64,000 nucleotides of DNA from Lates calcarifer (lineage: Eukaryota > Chordata > Actinopteri > Centropomidae), in NCBI RefSeq assembly GCF_001640805.2, contig NC_066850.1, positions 7,550,556 through 7,614,555 on the forward strand, in the 5' to 3' direction. How positions within the stretch are numbered: the stretch's first letter is position 1; the number at the start of each line of letters is the position of its first letter. This document shows, piece by piece, positions 1 to 10,175 of this stretch. Below the pieces are notes generated by a model. It ran no database searches and was not told where the DNA came from. It worked only from the letters and a program-made list of their open reading frames with translations. The translations under genes and the position numbers were made by a program.

Positions 1-599
1 CTGTATTCAGATCATGCCTGTTTGTTGAAATGATGATGTAGTCTAGAGATAAACAAGTCAATTCTCAATTGAACTAGAGGCTTTAAGATGCCACTGGTGT
101 AATTTAACATTTTCTTATCAAGCCTTCGAAAAGTTGGAGTCCAACAGTTTATTTATAGCAGCAAGATATTACTGTTTTTTTTTAAAATTGATTAATATCT
201 GCAAGACTTGAATGTCTGCTGTTTATTTTTTAATTAGGCCTTGACAGATGGTCACATCTTTTTTCTTTTTTTCTTATTAGTGAAAAACATGTTTATAGCA
301 GGTTTTTCTAACATGCTAATTATTGTGTTTTGTGCGTACTGTTTTCACCTCATTACAGTAGATTGATAGGTGGATTAACCTGCAGTGTGGGCCACCAACT
401 GTGATCGTAGTGTTACTTTGTCAGAAAATAATACATTCTAAATTGGATTTCAAATTAAAAATAGTGTTTCTCTTTGCTGCTATTTGTTTCATTCTGCTGC
501 CACTCGTGAGTAAAGTGGACCTTGATAAGTTGTTTGTGACTAACTTTTGGTTGAATCACTGTGTAGTGGTGTACATTAACATTCCTGTCTGTGTTGCAG
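1..599 (+). other. snd1: snd1 intron, 3' part (about intron 2)
   Basis: This is the end of an intron whose start is upstream of the window. It is AT-rich with short T runs (around 174-184 and 260-275). It ends in a pyrimidine-rich acceptor finishing in gtgttgcag at 591-599. No exon or repeat was recognised. An open frame that starts at 401 only runs into the exon by chance and is in a different frame from the SND1 protein. Confidence 0.85.
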
Positions 600-720
600 C
601 CTTGGGCCTTTCAAGCCAGAGAGTTCCTGCGGAAGAAGCTAATTGGCAAAGAAGTGTGCTTCACTGTGGAAATCAAGACTGCTCTGGGCAGGGAGTACGG
701 CATGGTCTACCTGGGGAAAG
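600..720 (+). CDS. snd1: snd1 exon: SN1 domain, middle (about exon 3)
   Basis: This exon encodes 40 codons plus one base, beginning [10 protein letters not shown] and ending GMVYLGK. It corresponds to about human residues 77-116. It covers the first helix of SN1 ([12 protein letters not shown]) and the following strands, including GREYGMVY. When SN1 is aligned by eye to staphylococcal nuclease, the Arg of GREYG falls at the place of catalytic Arg87; this is inference. The acceptor is gtgttgcag and the donor is AAAG|gtgagt, with splice phase 0 in and 1 out. The [12 protein letters not shown] string recurs in the exon at 24308-24409, which reflects the ancient tandem SN-domain repeat of this protein. 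Compared with mammals the loop reads EIKTALG instead of ENKTPQG. Confidence 0.97.
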
Positions 721-1140
721 GTGAGTGCCCTGTCACAAACTGGCGCTGAACAATGTCTATATAAATCATACACATTTCATAAATGTTCCTTTGGCCTTCA
801 TCTTCCAGCATTATGGAACTAACATCTTACACAGTAACGTAACTGTTACTAAGTGCAACTCAGCAGTTTGATAGTGATACAGTACTGTTTAGTATTTTTC
901 AGGAAGTTGTACCTGATGCTACCTTATTAGCCGCAGGTAAGATTTCACTGAGAATTGTTTACAAAAAGAGATTTTGTGTAGTTAAGTGTCCCTCAGTTGA
1001 ATTGCCACTTGTCCAGCCAGATTACCTGACCTGAACTAACTGCTGTATGATTGTAAACATACCATTCTAAAATAAAACAAATCAAAAAAGATTAGTTCAG
1101 TTTTTTTATGAAATGCTTTTACTCTGTGCTCTCATTTTAG
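721..1140 (+). other. snd1: snd1 intron (420 bp)
   Basis: A short GT-AG intron from gtgagt to ctcattttag, AT-rich with no repeat or exon recognised. It separates the two exons that build the C-terminal half of the SN1 barrel. Confidence 0.9.
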
Positions 1141-1222
1141 ACACAACAGGCGAGAACATTGCTGAATCTTTGGTGAACGAGGGCCTCGCCACAGTCCGCA
1201 GGGAAGGAATCCGAGGGAACAA
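1141..1222 (+). CDS. snd1: snd1 exon: SN1 domain, helix 2 region (about exon 4)
   Basis: This 82-bp exon encodes D(split)TTGENIAESL, VNEGLATVRR and EGIRGN, about human residues 117-143. The GENIAESLV..GLA motif is the helix that follows the catalytic loop in SN folds and recurs in SN2 ([13 protein letters not shown]) and SN3 ([12 protein letters not shown]). The acceptor is ctctcattttag and the donor is AA|gtaaga; the phase is 1 in and 2 out. The fish protein carries one residue more than human here (ATVRRE against ATRRE). Confidence 0.96.
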
Positions 1223-4200
1223 GTAAGATGTTTTCTCTTATGCTGCCTGCACCTGTACACTTCCAAGAGCTTAATACTCTGTCAGGCCCATTTAGCTAAA
1301 AATGTCCCAAGCAATATGGGACTATACCATATATCACAGTTTCCCTTTGGAATATTTTGCAGTTATGTATCAGATTCTGTGGTGTGTATAATGTTATGAT
1401 GCTATAATCAGATCTGTTGGCATGAGTGACCATGGGTGTGTTATTATGCAAGGCACTGAAATTAAATGCTTTCCCCTCCAGAACTGTTAGCTCAGTCAGT
1501 GTGGTTGAAGTAATTCTGGATGTCGAGGCTGGTTTTTGTTTGCAATCCTATACTTTGTTTCACAGAATGAGGAGAAAATCACTGCTGGCAACGTGATGTA
1601 ATCTTCTGCTTGCTTAAAGCTTATAGCAGTGCAACACTGGTAAATCTGTGGCGAGATATACACAAGTCATCAACTGGCAGACTGGAGAGAATTGAGATAA
1701 AGCTGTAGTGTCCCAGATGGTGGCAGTATTACCCTGCTGCTACAGTGATGTCCCTCTGAAACCCTTTTCTGCCACATTGCCCTTAAGCAGCAATCCCCTA
1801 AATACACTTGCACACCCAGTGCTATATGACAAAGTACTATATATCCCCCCCAGTGGCAGTATTTGCACATTACACATATTACAAGCAATTTGACTCATGC
1901 TGCTACATTTGTATCTTCCAACATGAACAGAGATGATGTGAATATTTTGCCACTAATGACCCATCTCAAGCATTCTGTGCAATGGCCCAGAACAAGCGCT
2001 AATGTAAATGATGCTTTAAGTGTAAGCGGGCATCATTTGGCCAAAGGGGAGGCCCATTACTCAGTGAGGACTTTAGGCCTTAGTTTTTCTCTCAATGCTC
2101 AAACCTCCAATATCATTACCCCTCATGACTGGCTACGCTGAACACACTAACTATAATGTGATGATAATTATGGGGGTGATGATAACGATGATGGCTTCGG
2201 ACAGTGCAGTTAAACATGTGCTCAGGAGCTGACTGTGACTTGGGAAAACGTCCAGCCAACTGACGAATATAAGGGCTGGGGCCAGTTGTTCAGCAGTGCA
2301 CCAGAGCAGGCTGAGGCACAGTTGTTCCCAGGCTGGTTTTCACTGGTTTATTAGAGCAAAAAGGAACGGCCTCTCACGCACATAACAGAACACAAGTTGG
2401 ACTGAATGTTCACTTCTGTCCATTTATGTAAACAACTTTGTATTCCATTTTTCCATGGACTAAAATTCCTGAACTATATCAAGCCAGTTTAATTTCACTT
2501 TTTTTAAACCAAAATCTAATTCATTGCTTGTTGACTTGTGCGTACTTGTATGTTACTGTTTAAAGAATTGTGTTTTTTTTTTCTAGCTTTAGAAGTGAAA
2601 ATATGATTTGAATTTTAAATGCATCCTACCTATACTTTGATGCTGTCAGGGAGATTTCTATATTTATTTAGATCAAACAGATGAGTTTTTGGTTCATCAT
2701 TTGACAGAGTTTCACTTTGACTTGATCAGTCATAAAAAATGCTGTCCTTGGTGCTGAGCCATACGGTGTTCGAAACAGACACGTTCATCAATCTTCTCCA
2801 CTCGGGCTTGTGTCTCAGTCTCTGTCGCTCAGTCAGACTGCTTCTCCTCAAAAATGATTAATCCATTCACTGAGGTGAAAATTGGTCAGATTCCATGGCA
2901 TTACACTTCCCTTTTGAGAAATTAAAACCACAGGTGGGGAGTATGACTGACTGGTTTGTGTAACACCCACCCACCAGAGCAGACGGGAGCTATATTAACA
3001 TGGAAACCAACTGTGCTTTGTAACCCCCCATTGCTCCTTTTTTCCAACTGGAGCCTCGGAGGAGTGCTGGCTGAGGGGTGTAAACGTCCGGGGGGTGAAC
3101 TGTGCTGTCTTGGGCCTCGCTGCTCCCTCGGAGTGGAACCCTTCCAGTCAAGTACACGAGGGAACAGGACTTCCCACACCCTCTTTAAACCGTATAAAGA
3201 CAACAGGGAGCTCTAAAACAGTTTACAGGTTCAACACTTTGTATCTATTTTAAGTATTTTTGGTTGCACAAGGAAGCCATATGGAGATGAAAGATGCAGC
3301 CTACAGCATGTTCAAATATAAGGGACTTGGAGAGTTTTTTTTCCTTGGCCCTTGTTCCTCCAGTAGTTGTGCTCAGTGCTGCACTTTGTTGCCCATCAAT
3401 ATTTGTTTTGATATGAAGCAGTGTGTTGGTTGGAAGGAGCTGCTGACCTAAAAAAGCAACCAATCTATTTAGAGACATGGATAAGTTCACTATCATCTGC
3501 CTCCACACATGAAGTTATTTCTATATCTTAACCAATCTGCTTGTGAATTTCTTTCCATTTATTTCTGTGGGTTTACAGTGTCTGCTCTCCTTGATTACAT
3601 TGTGAGTCTCTCACTCTATCTTTGAAGCTTTCTGTTTCTGTTTAGCGCTTAAATTCTAAGTAGCTTAAGCGCAACTGACTTCTTACAGAAAGTTTCACTT
3701 TTGTTGCTCAGTAAGCAAGAAACAGTTTTGATTCAATTTGAGGTTAGTACTTAAATCAGCGCAGAGGGGAAAGCAGACTTGACGCCATTTTGGGCACGAG
3801 TCCAAAAGCCCAATTAGGAACACACAGCTGGAGAACAGGTTATGTGTGTGGCATTTGAATTGAGACCTACTTTGTTGCCTCTCCAAAGTGAACAGTGTCC
3901 TTTTAGGCAGCAAGATGTGAAAAATTCAGTTTATGCACTGTTCATTTTTAAAAGGCTCCAGTCAACATTGCTGCTGCCATATCAGTCGGGCAGCCTTTGC
4001 TTCTTGGAAACACAAAGGCCTGTTGGCCATTTGAAGTTCTGAATAATTAAAGTTGTACAAGGGCCCTCAAAAGGCATTAGGCTGCACAATTTAGAGAGCC
4101 AGCATGGAATTAATTGTGGCGTTTGTAGCCAGCTGCGTGGTTGCTTTTGAAGGAGCTGTCAAACACTGTTATTGTCTCTTCGCAAACTGCTCGGGTAGAT

Positions 4201-5287
4201 TTTTTTTAAAGCAGTTATAATCTGGTCATCAGCTGGTTGCCACTAAAACAACAGTGCAGTTTGTCGGGAACAGCACTTCATCCAGCACTTAATTCAACAA
4301 AGCTGGAGCCTTACCAAACTCACACAGACCTGTACTTTTAATGAGCACTTGTACTCGTTGAAGTTTACAGGCAATGGCAATTTTGTTGCACTCAAAAGCT
4401 AAAACTGTTGCTGGAGGTCGATGAATTGTAATGAATCAAACATAACGAAGTTAAAAGACCTTTCACATTGGCCACAAGTTGTTGTACTTCTTGTAATGCT
4501 AATATTTACCTGTTGGAACAAAGCTTCAGGTAGGGCATGTTTTAACACAGCCTGGATAAGAGCAATTATAGCATGTTAAACTTAACAAGAGGTGTGACTC
4601 TACAATCCAAACCTTTTCTGCTTGGTGGATACAATGTGTGTCCCTTTCCGCCTGGTGTGAAATTAATTGCAACTTGTTAACAGGCTGAGCTAGTTGTTAC
4701 TTTTCAAGGAGCTCGTCAAAGGGGTTTTACGGCACTCAAAAACCCTCTGATCTTTACAGAGCTGTTTGTAACCTAGTTATGAGCAATATTTTAACTCGAG
4801 CTACCGCAGTGTCAGTGCAGCTGTGTTCACTAACAGGATTTTCGTTTTCCAAAGTTAGTAAGAAGCCATCTGTGAAAGTTTCAGTGTCAGCTTCACTCAG
4901 CTGCAAGTTTCAGGTGTAAGGCAGTGGAGTGAATTTAACATAGTTGCTGTGCAATTTTCTTTTGGTTTCTTATTCTAAGCAGTGCTTTCATCTGAAGGTA
5001 TTCTTCACGCTGTGGCTGCATGCAGGTTCTTCTGAAGGAGATGGCTTGAAAAGAGAAAGAAAATATGTGTTCCATGTTCACAACTTGAAAAATGGCAGCA
5101 AAAAACTCAAAGTCAAACTGTCTGGTTGTAAGAAGATTTTACAGCTACCTTCTATCCACTATGTATACAGAGAGCTACATATAGATGTTTTTACTTTAAG
5201 AGTTGTCCAGAGTTTTAGATGTAATGTGTTGTTCCTTTTATTGTGTCTTAAACTTTCCTTTATTTATTTATTTCTCTACGTGACCAG
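1223..5287 (+). other. snd1: snd1 intron (4,065 bp)
   Basis: A GT-AG intron from gtaaga to gtgaccag. The sequence is mostly complex and non-repetitive, with T runs near 2571 and 4200. The part from about 3950 to 4900 is rich in homeodomain-like TAATTA/AATTAA and CAGCTG cores and could include conserved non-coding sequence, which I cannot test. The last 344 bp happen to stay open in the frame of the next exon. No gene or RNA gene was recognised. Confidence 0.85.
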
Positions 5288-5448
5288 CCCAGAGCAGGCC
5301 AGACTCTGTGACTTGGAGGATCAGGCGAAGTCTTCCAAGAAAGGCTTGTGGAGCGAGGGCGGCGGCACACACACCATCCGCGACCTCAAATACACCATAG
5401 AGAATCCCCGCAACTTTGTTGACTCCCTGCACCAGAAACCTATCAACG
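5288..5448 (+). CDS. snd1: snd1 exon: end of SN1 and linker to SN2 (about exon 5)
   Basis: This 161-bp exon encodes 53 codons, beginning [14 protein letters not shown] and continuing [16 protein letters not shown], then [16 protein letters not shown]. It matches about human residues 144-196. The [12 protein letters not shown] stretch is the last SN1 helix, seen in all SN folds as a Lys-rich helix ending in G(L/M)W. The rest is the linker into SN2. The phase is 2 in and 1 out. The acceptor is gtgaccag|C and the donor is AACG|gtaatg. An in-frame open reading frame extends upstream to 4944, but the AG at 5286-5287 and the homology both place the exon start at 5288. Confidence 0.97.
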
Positions 5449-7118
5449 GTAATGAATGTGGGAGGGGCACACACACTGACGCACTCACACAGACAAAGCT
5501 TGGCCTAGGAAACAAAGACCCATGGTGTATGAAAACACACACTCTTACATAAGCCTCTATTTTCCTATAAAAAACAAATTTACAGGCTATGTCAGAAATC
5601 CACCATTTGTTTGAAGATATTTCACTCTAAATATTCACTTCAGGGCATGTAATGGCACGCAGTGTATCACCCCTCACTGGCTCATTCCTCCTCTCTCTCA
5701 TCTCTGACCTACCCGAAGTATAATGTGCCACTCAATTCATTTCCAGGCGACCGCCGTTAACAGCGGCTCAGCTCATTTCACCACCCTTTAATTGAATGGC
5801 AAAATGAACAGGGGAAGGCTCTTCTTTTTTTTCACTCTTTTATGTCTTGTTCTTACCATTCATGAGAGACCGTCAGGGTTGTTTTGGAATTTGAGGCAGC
5901 AATTCAGCCGAAGCGCTTTAAATGTGCACCAACTGAGTCGCTGTGAAAACCGGAATACCAATTTCTTTCTCATCCCCTTATGCAGACACACACTTACATA
6001 GACATATACATGCACACAAGTTGTAGACAGAAGGCAGGCGTGTTTAGACTTTAGAGAACCCATCATTAGAATATCATTTATGTGTGAAATGCCTCTCACA
6101 CAGGTAACTTGCATCCTGTCCATTTTATTGAGGTGCTTTAGAGGTTAGGATTAACAGTTGAGTACAATATAATACATCAAAAGCTCTCCAAAAGAATTGA
6201 CCTAGCCTCAGACCTTGATATGTTGCATATTACATAGTCAAAATCTTGAAGTGACACTCCATCAAGAATCTGTTTTGTGTAATATAAAGTATTCCCCGTA
6301 GCAGACTTGAAAGAAGAAAATGTAGTTTCCCTCTTACCATTGCCATCTGAGTGTTAGTGTTGACAACTATAGCTTAGCAAGTAGTGTATTAGCTGCGTTT
6401 TGGCTAGTTTCTTGTTAGCATACTGACAACATAGCAGTGGATTATGCTGCAGGATTATGTGGTTTCTGAAGTTCCTGTCAACATTTAGTTGATTTTTCTG
6501 CTGCGAAAACTTAAATGCCATCGTAACTGAAAAAAATTCAAGCTGGCAACAGCCCGTCTGTGCTGTGAGGAGGGAAACTGCAGACCTGGTTACAGCATCC
6601 TTTTCAGTCTACAGTGTTGAGTGTTTGATAGAGATGGGTTTTGGTTGGAGTATCACTTTAAGTCTGCAAAGGAGGGCATGGCATTCTGCTCTTTCAAAAG
6701 CCCTAGACAGCAAGTCCTTCAGTTCACTTCAGACACTTCAGTTCCATTGTTCATTAAAACACTGTGGTTGTTTTCAGCAGATCACAGGTATTATTGTTTT
6801 TGAATCAATGAATGTTGTGCAATGCACTGTTGAAAAATACAATATATGCTATGACAATATTCTTAATCTTCCCAGGACGAAGGAAGATTAAAATGAATGA
6901 AATAAATTCAGAGATTCGTAAGCCTGATGTTGGGTTTCCACCATGGATGCATAATCATTCAATCTTCACCTTATATTTCCCACTATGAAACCTAGGGCTT
7001 ATAAACAAATAAGCGTGTCTAATCTGAGAGCTTGATTTCTTTATACTCATTGTAATTTGACACAGTCTCTTCTCCTCCCTCGAACACTTACACATTTTGT
7101 TCTCTTCCCTCCCTCCAG
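5449..7118 (+). other. snd1: snd1 intron (1,670 bp)
   Basis: A GT-AG intron from gtaatg to ccctccag. The sequence is complex; there are scattered CA-rich patches near 5467-5550 and 5988-6000. Nothing else was recognised on either strand. Confidence 0.88.
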
Positions 7119-7210
7119 CCATCATCGAGCATGTTCGTGACGGCAGTGTTGTTCGTGCCTTGCTGCTCCCCGACTACTACCTGGTCACTGTCATGCTGTC
7201 TGGAATTAAG
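7119..7210 (+). CDS. snd1: snd1 exon: start of SN2 (about exon 6)
   Basis: This 92-bp exon encodes A(split), [18 protein letters not shown] and [12 protein letters not shown], about human residues 197-227. It forms the first strands of the SN2 barrel, with [11 protein letters not shown] as the beta-hairpin that opens each SN fold and [11 protein letters not shown] leading into the next exon. The phase is 1 in and 0 out. The acceptor is ccctccag and the donor is AAG|gtaaca. The residues are almost identical to the human protein. Confidence 0.97.
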
Positions 7211-7931
7211 GTAACAACCACTCGCTGCACTTACAGATGTGGTCAAATGCTGAACAATTTATCTTTGTTGACAAACTGCGTTATAGTCAAGAGACAACAG
7301 TAACAACATGTAGTTAGCATAAATAAACGCATATCACATGGGTAACCACATGTGAATAAAAATACCCATAAAGACACAAAAGAGCAACATCTCATTTTTG
7401 TTGCTTCTTTAAGTCTGTGTTTGTTCTAGCAGTGTCATATCCGCTCTGCTAAATTTCCCCATCAATCTCTTTCCCCCAAGCCCAGCTTTGCCAATGGACC
7501 ACTCAAGATAACTAATCTTTTTCATCTCCCACTTGAAGATATTACATCCATTTCAAGGTGTTCTTTGTCTCGTTGTTCAAAGGCTTGTCTGTTCGTCGCG
7601 CCTGTTGTGTTTGTATCCGTCTGGTGTTTTGCCACTCTCAAAAGGAGAATACAGATGCCATGTGCAGCAGGGTGACATCAGTTAAAAGAGGATGAGAGTA
7701 GTACACAGAACATATTATATCAAAAGAATGTGCGCACAGAAAACTCTTAGAATTAACTGGTTGACTACTGGGAACTGCAGTAGATCAGATGTGTGCTTCT
7801 CTTCAATACCGAAGTAATCAAAGTGGGCACATTTTAACATATTTTTGAATGCAAAATAATAATTGATTGAGGCATGTGTATTATTGTGTTAATGTGTGTG
7901 TGTGTGTGTGTTTTTTTCTTCTTCTCTCTAG
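7211..7931 (+). other. snd1: snd1 intron with TG-repeat acceptor (721 bp)
   Basis: A GT-AG intron from gtaaca to cttctctctag. Its notable content is the (TG)9T7 tract at 7893-7917, which forms the 5' part of the polypyrimidine tract of the next exon. The remainder is unremarkable. Confidence 0.9.
7893..7931 (+). promoter_or_regulatory. Polymorphic-type 3' splice site: (TG)9 T7 CTTCTTCTCTCTAG
   Basis: Bases 7893-7910 are nine TG units. Bases 7911-7917 are seven T, followed by a pyrimidine run to the AG at 7930-7931. In the transcript this is (UG)9U7 directly before an exon. UG repeats are known binding sites of TDP-43 and CELF proteins, and the same (TG)mTn layout controls skipping of CFTR exon 9 in human. 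The pyrimidine tract here is longer than in CFTR, so any weakening should be milder. The functional reading is inference. Confidence 0.7.
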
Positions 7932-8090
7932 TGTCCCACATTTAAGCGGGAAGCGGACGGTACAGAAACACCAGAGCCGTTTGCAGCAGAGGCCAAATTC
8001 TTCACTGAATCCCGGCTTCTGCAGAGAGACGTTCAGATCATCCTGGAGAGCTGCCCCAACCAGATCATACTGGGCACCATCCTTCACCCG
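7932..8090 (+). CDS. snd1: snd1 exon: SN2 core (about exon 7)
   Basis: This 159-bp exon is exactly 53 codons, phase 0 in and 0 out, so skipping it would keep the frame. It encodes [20 protein letters not shown], then [20 protein letters not shown] and [13 protein letters not shown], about human residues 228-280. It carries the main SN2 helix ([17 protein letters not shown]) and the strands around the former active-site loop. By eye the position of nuclease Arg87 is not an arginine here (QIILG), in line with SN2 serving for binding rather than catalysis; this is inference. Compared with human, NQN becomes NQI. Confidence 0.97.
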
Positions 8091-8194
8091 GTAAGACACA
8101 GGAATGAGCACCCAGTCGTGGCAGTGTCATTACAACTCAGGGCTTTCCATGCCATTAATTGTCTCTTGTCTTTCCCTGTTTCCCTTTGTCTCAG
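8091..8194 (+). other. snd1: snd1 intron, smallest (104 bp)
   Basis: A compact GT-AG intron from gtaaga to gtctcag, with a pyrimidine-rich tract (tttccctgtttccctttgtctcag) before the acceptor. It is the only intron near the minimal size in the window. Confidence 0.93.
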
Positions 8195-8301
8195 AACGGT
8201 AACATTACAGAGCTCCTGCTGAAAGAAGGCTTCGCCCGCTGTGTGGACTGGTCCATGGCTGTTTACACCCAGGGAGCTGAGAAACTCAGAGCTGCTGAAC
8301 G
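8195..8301 (+). CDS. snd1: snd1 exon: SN2 second helix (about exon 8)
   Basis: This 107-bp exon encodes [20 protein letters not shown] and [15 protein letters not shown], plus two bases of an Arg codon, about human residues 281-315. It holds the [12 protein letters not shown] helix and the start of the last SN2 helix ([10 protein letters not shown]). The phase is 0 in and 2 out. The donor CG|gtgcgc is one of the weakest in the window because it lacks the +3 purine and +4 A consensus. Confidence 0.97.
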
Positions 8302-8838
8302 GTGCGCAACTAGAACAGGACAATTAGCTGTCCACAGAAAAAGTTAACTTTTAGTAAACATATCTTTAACTGTTTTAGTCAAGTGGCAGAGAAGCTGTCT
8401 TATACATAAATAAATCCAGCTATTGTTCAGCTGGCAGAGAAAAGTGTAGAAGTCCATTTTACAGTATAGTCGGTTCTGGAAATCACTGATTTGAAGATGT
8501 AATGAACAAAGAGATAATATGCAGGTTCTTGAGGTATTGGAAATAACAGGGGAAAATCAGATAGTCATATGTACACATTTATGTCACCACTACTTGAGAT
8601 GAACAGTCGCACTCTGTTCTGCTGCAGTGACATTCATTCTCTGCAGTCATTGCAGCAATGACTTTTGGCTAATCGTGTAGGAATTTCTCTCGCTTTAATG
8701 AGCTTCTGTAGCATTTTTCCAGCCAAGTGGATAACTTTTAGTCGCTTGATTAAGCCCTTTATGTCCTAATATCTGGCTGATGGTGAGGGCTATCACTGAC
8801 GACGATGATGATGATGATGTGATTTTGTTCTTGGCCAG
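8302..8838 (+). other. snd1: snd1 intron (537 bp)
   Basis: A GT-AG intron from gtgcgc to ttggccag. A (GAY)7 trinucleotide run at 8798-8818 lies between a good branch-point match and a short pyrimidine tract. Nothing else was recognised. Confidence 0.9.
8796..8838 (+). promoter_or_regulatory. Branch-point match and GAT repeat before acceptor
   Basis: CTGAC at 8796-8800 fits the branch-point consensus, with the A at 8799, 40 nt from the exon. It is followed by GAC GAC and five GAT units (8798-8818), then a short tract gattttgttcttggccag. The pyrimidine tract is weak and the repeat occupies much of the space between branch point and acceptor. Repeat-length change would alter the branch-point distance. 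Confidence 0.5.
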
Positions 8839-8929
8839 ATCTGCTAAAGAGCGCAAGGTCCGCATCTGGAAGGACTACGTGGCACCCACAGCCAACTTGG
8901 ATCAGAAGGACAGACAATTCGTAGCCAAG
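8839..8929 (+). CDS. snd1: snd1 exon: end of SN2, linker to SN3 (about exon 9)
   Basis: This 91-bp exon completes an Arg codon and encodes [18 protein letters not shown] and [12 protein letters not shown], about human residues 316-346. [13 protein letters not shown] is the terminal SN2 helix; FVAK begins the first strand of SN3. The phase is 2 in and 0 out. The acceptor is ttggccag and the donor is AAG|gtgaga. Human has FAKERRLRIWRDY, so the substitutions are conservative. Confidence 0.97.
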
Positions 8930-10151
8930 GTGAGATCCCGACGTGGCTTTTATGAGCTGAGTCCTGTTGGTGAAGGTGCTATTTCTGCTTAATCTTGTCT
9001 TAATGCCATTTTTTTCCCCCTCTGGCCCCTAACATAATGTTTTTCCATTTGCATTGAAAATCCCCACTTATCTTTGAACTACTACAGAAAAAAAGCTTGG
9101 GTTAGGTATAAAACTTTTAACATGACATTATCCAGCATGAATAAGACTTGGCTCCAGTGTTTAAGGGAAGCTGGTTGTTTCCCTCACTTCCACCTCTTGA
9201 TGTCAAACAGCAGCCTTTCCAATTTTCTCCCAGCACTGCAGCAAAAGCGGAGCCACTTTGAGGCTTCTAACGAATTATATCCTCCCGACACCTCTTATTT
9301 TCACATTTGCACCTCCCTGACCTGCCCCCCCCTCACCAACTGAATAGAAATAATAATTAAAAAAAAAAATCCCTTTGCTAAAGGTATGAGGAGGAATGCT
9401 TAACAGCAACCTTGAAGCGCTCCCCAGTCAAATTAGGGCCAAATCGCTGGCGTATGCTGTAGCAGTGGCACAAAACGACCCCCAAAAGCCAAGAACTAGA
9501 GATATTAGCTTTGGAGGTTATTGGCCGGGGCCTCGCGGGAAAAGAAGTGTCCTTAATATCAAGTACAAGGGAGTGCATTCCCTCCAAGTTGTCAGCACAC
9601 GTTACTTCAAATCAAGTGAGATTGACTCCTCGATACATTTTGGTAATACAGTCTAACCTTATTGTCACTATGAGATGACACATTATAGGTTCCAATCTGA
9701 CGCTTTAACGTAGTAAAGCAACTCTACCCTTAAAACATCAGCTTTAAATCTGGTCTCCTCTGTATGTATTTGGATGATGAGTTGCACCCCACCCTTCCTC
9801 TCAGTTGGTATATTTTTCTCTAGGAATGTTAAAAAAAAAATTTAATACCCTTAAAGTTTGCCTTTTGTCTGCGTTTGCTCCCTCCAGACCCTGAACTTTT
9901 AAGACCCTGAAAAATTCATGGCGAGCCTGAGGGTTACATAAAAGGTGTTGCTTTGGCAATCTGCTTACAGAATGAATTTGATAAACTGCACACACATAAA
10001 GAACCCGCAAAAAGAAACTGTGTGTGTATGTATATTTTTTTTTTTCCTGAGTCAGAAGGAAGAGGCTGGAGAAAGGATAAAACATTTATATTATCAGTGT
10101 GAGCTGCTCTAAGATCTTTCTGAACCCCCTCAATAAAAGAGGAATGGATGT

Positions 10152-10175
10152 GGGCAGTGGGGGTGGGGGGGTGGG
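10152..10175 (+). other. Candidate G-quadruplex, sense strand
   Basis: Four G runs of 3, 5, 7 and 3 bases are separated by loops of 4, 1 and 1 bases (10152-10154, 10159-10163, 10165-10171, 10173-10175). This fits the canonical G3+N1-7 pattern. Because it is on the transcribed-sense strand it could fold in the pre-mRNA as well as in DNA. Folding itself is inference. Confidence 0.6.

Noticed and set aside
401..724. 107-codon frame across the first exon
   Set aside because: It crosses the splice acceptor and uses a different frame from the SND1 protein.
8780..8992. 70-codon frame with Asp7 ahead of the exon at 8839
   Set aside because: The Asp run is the intronic GAT repeat read in frame. The acceptor at 8837-8838 and homology define the exon start.
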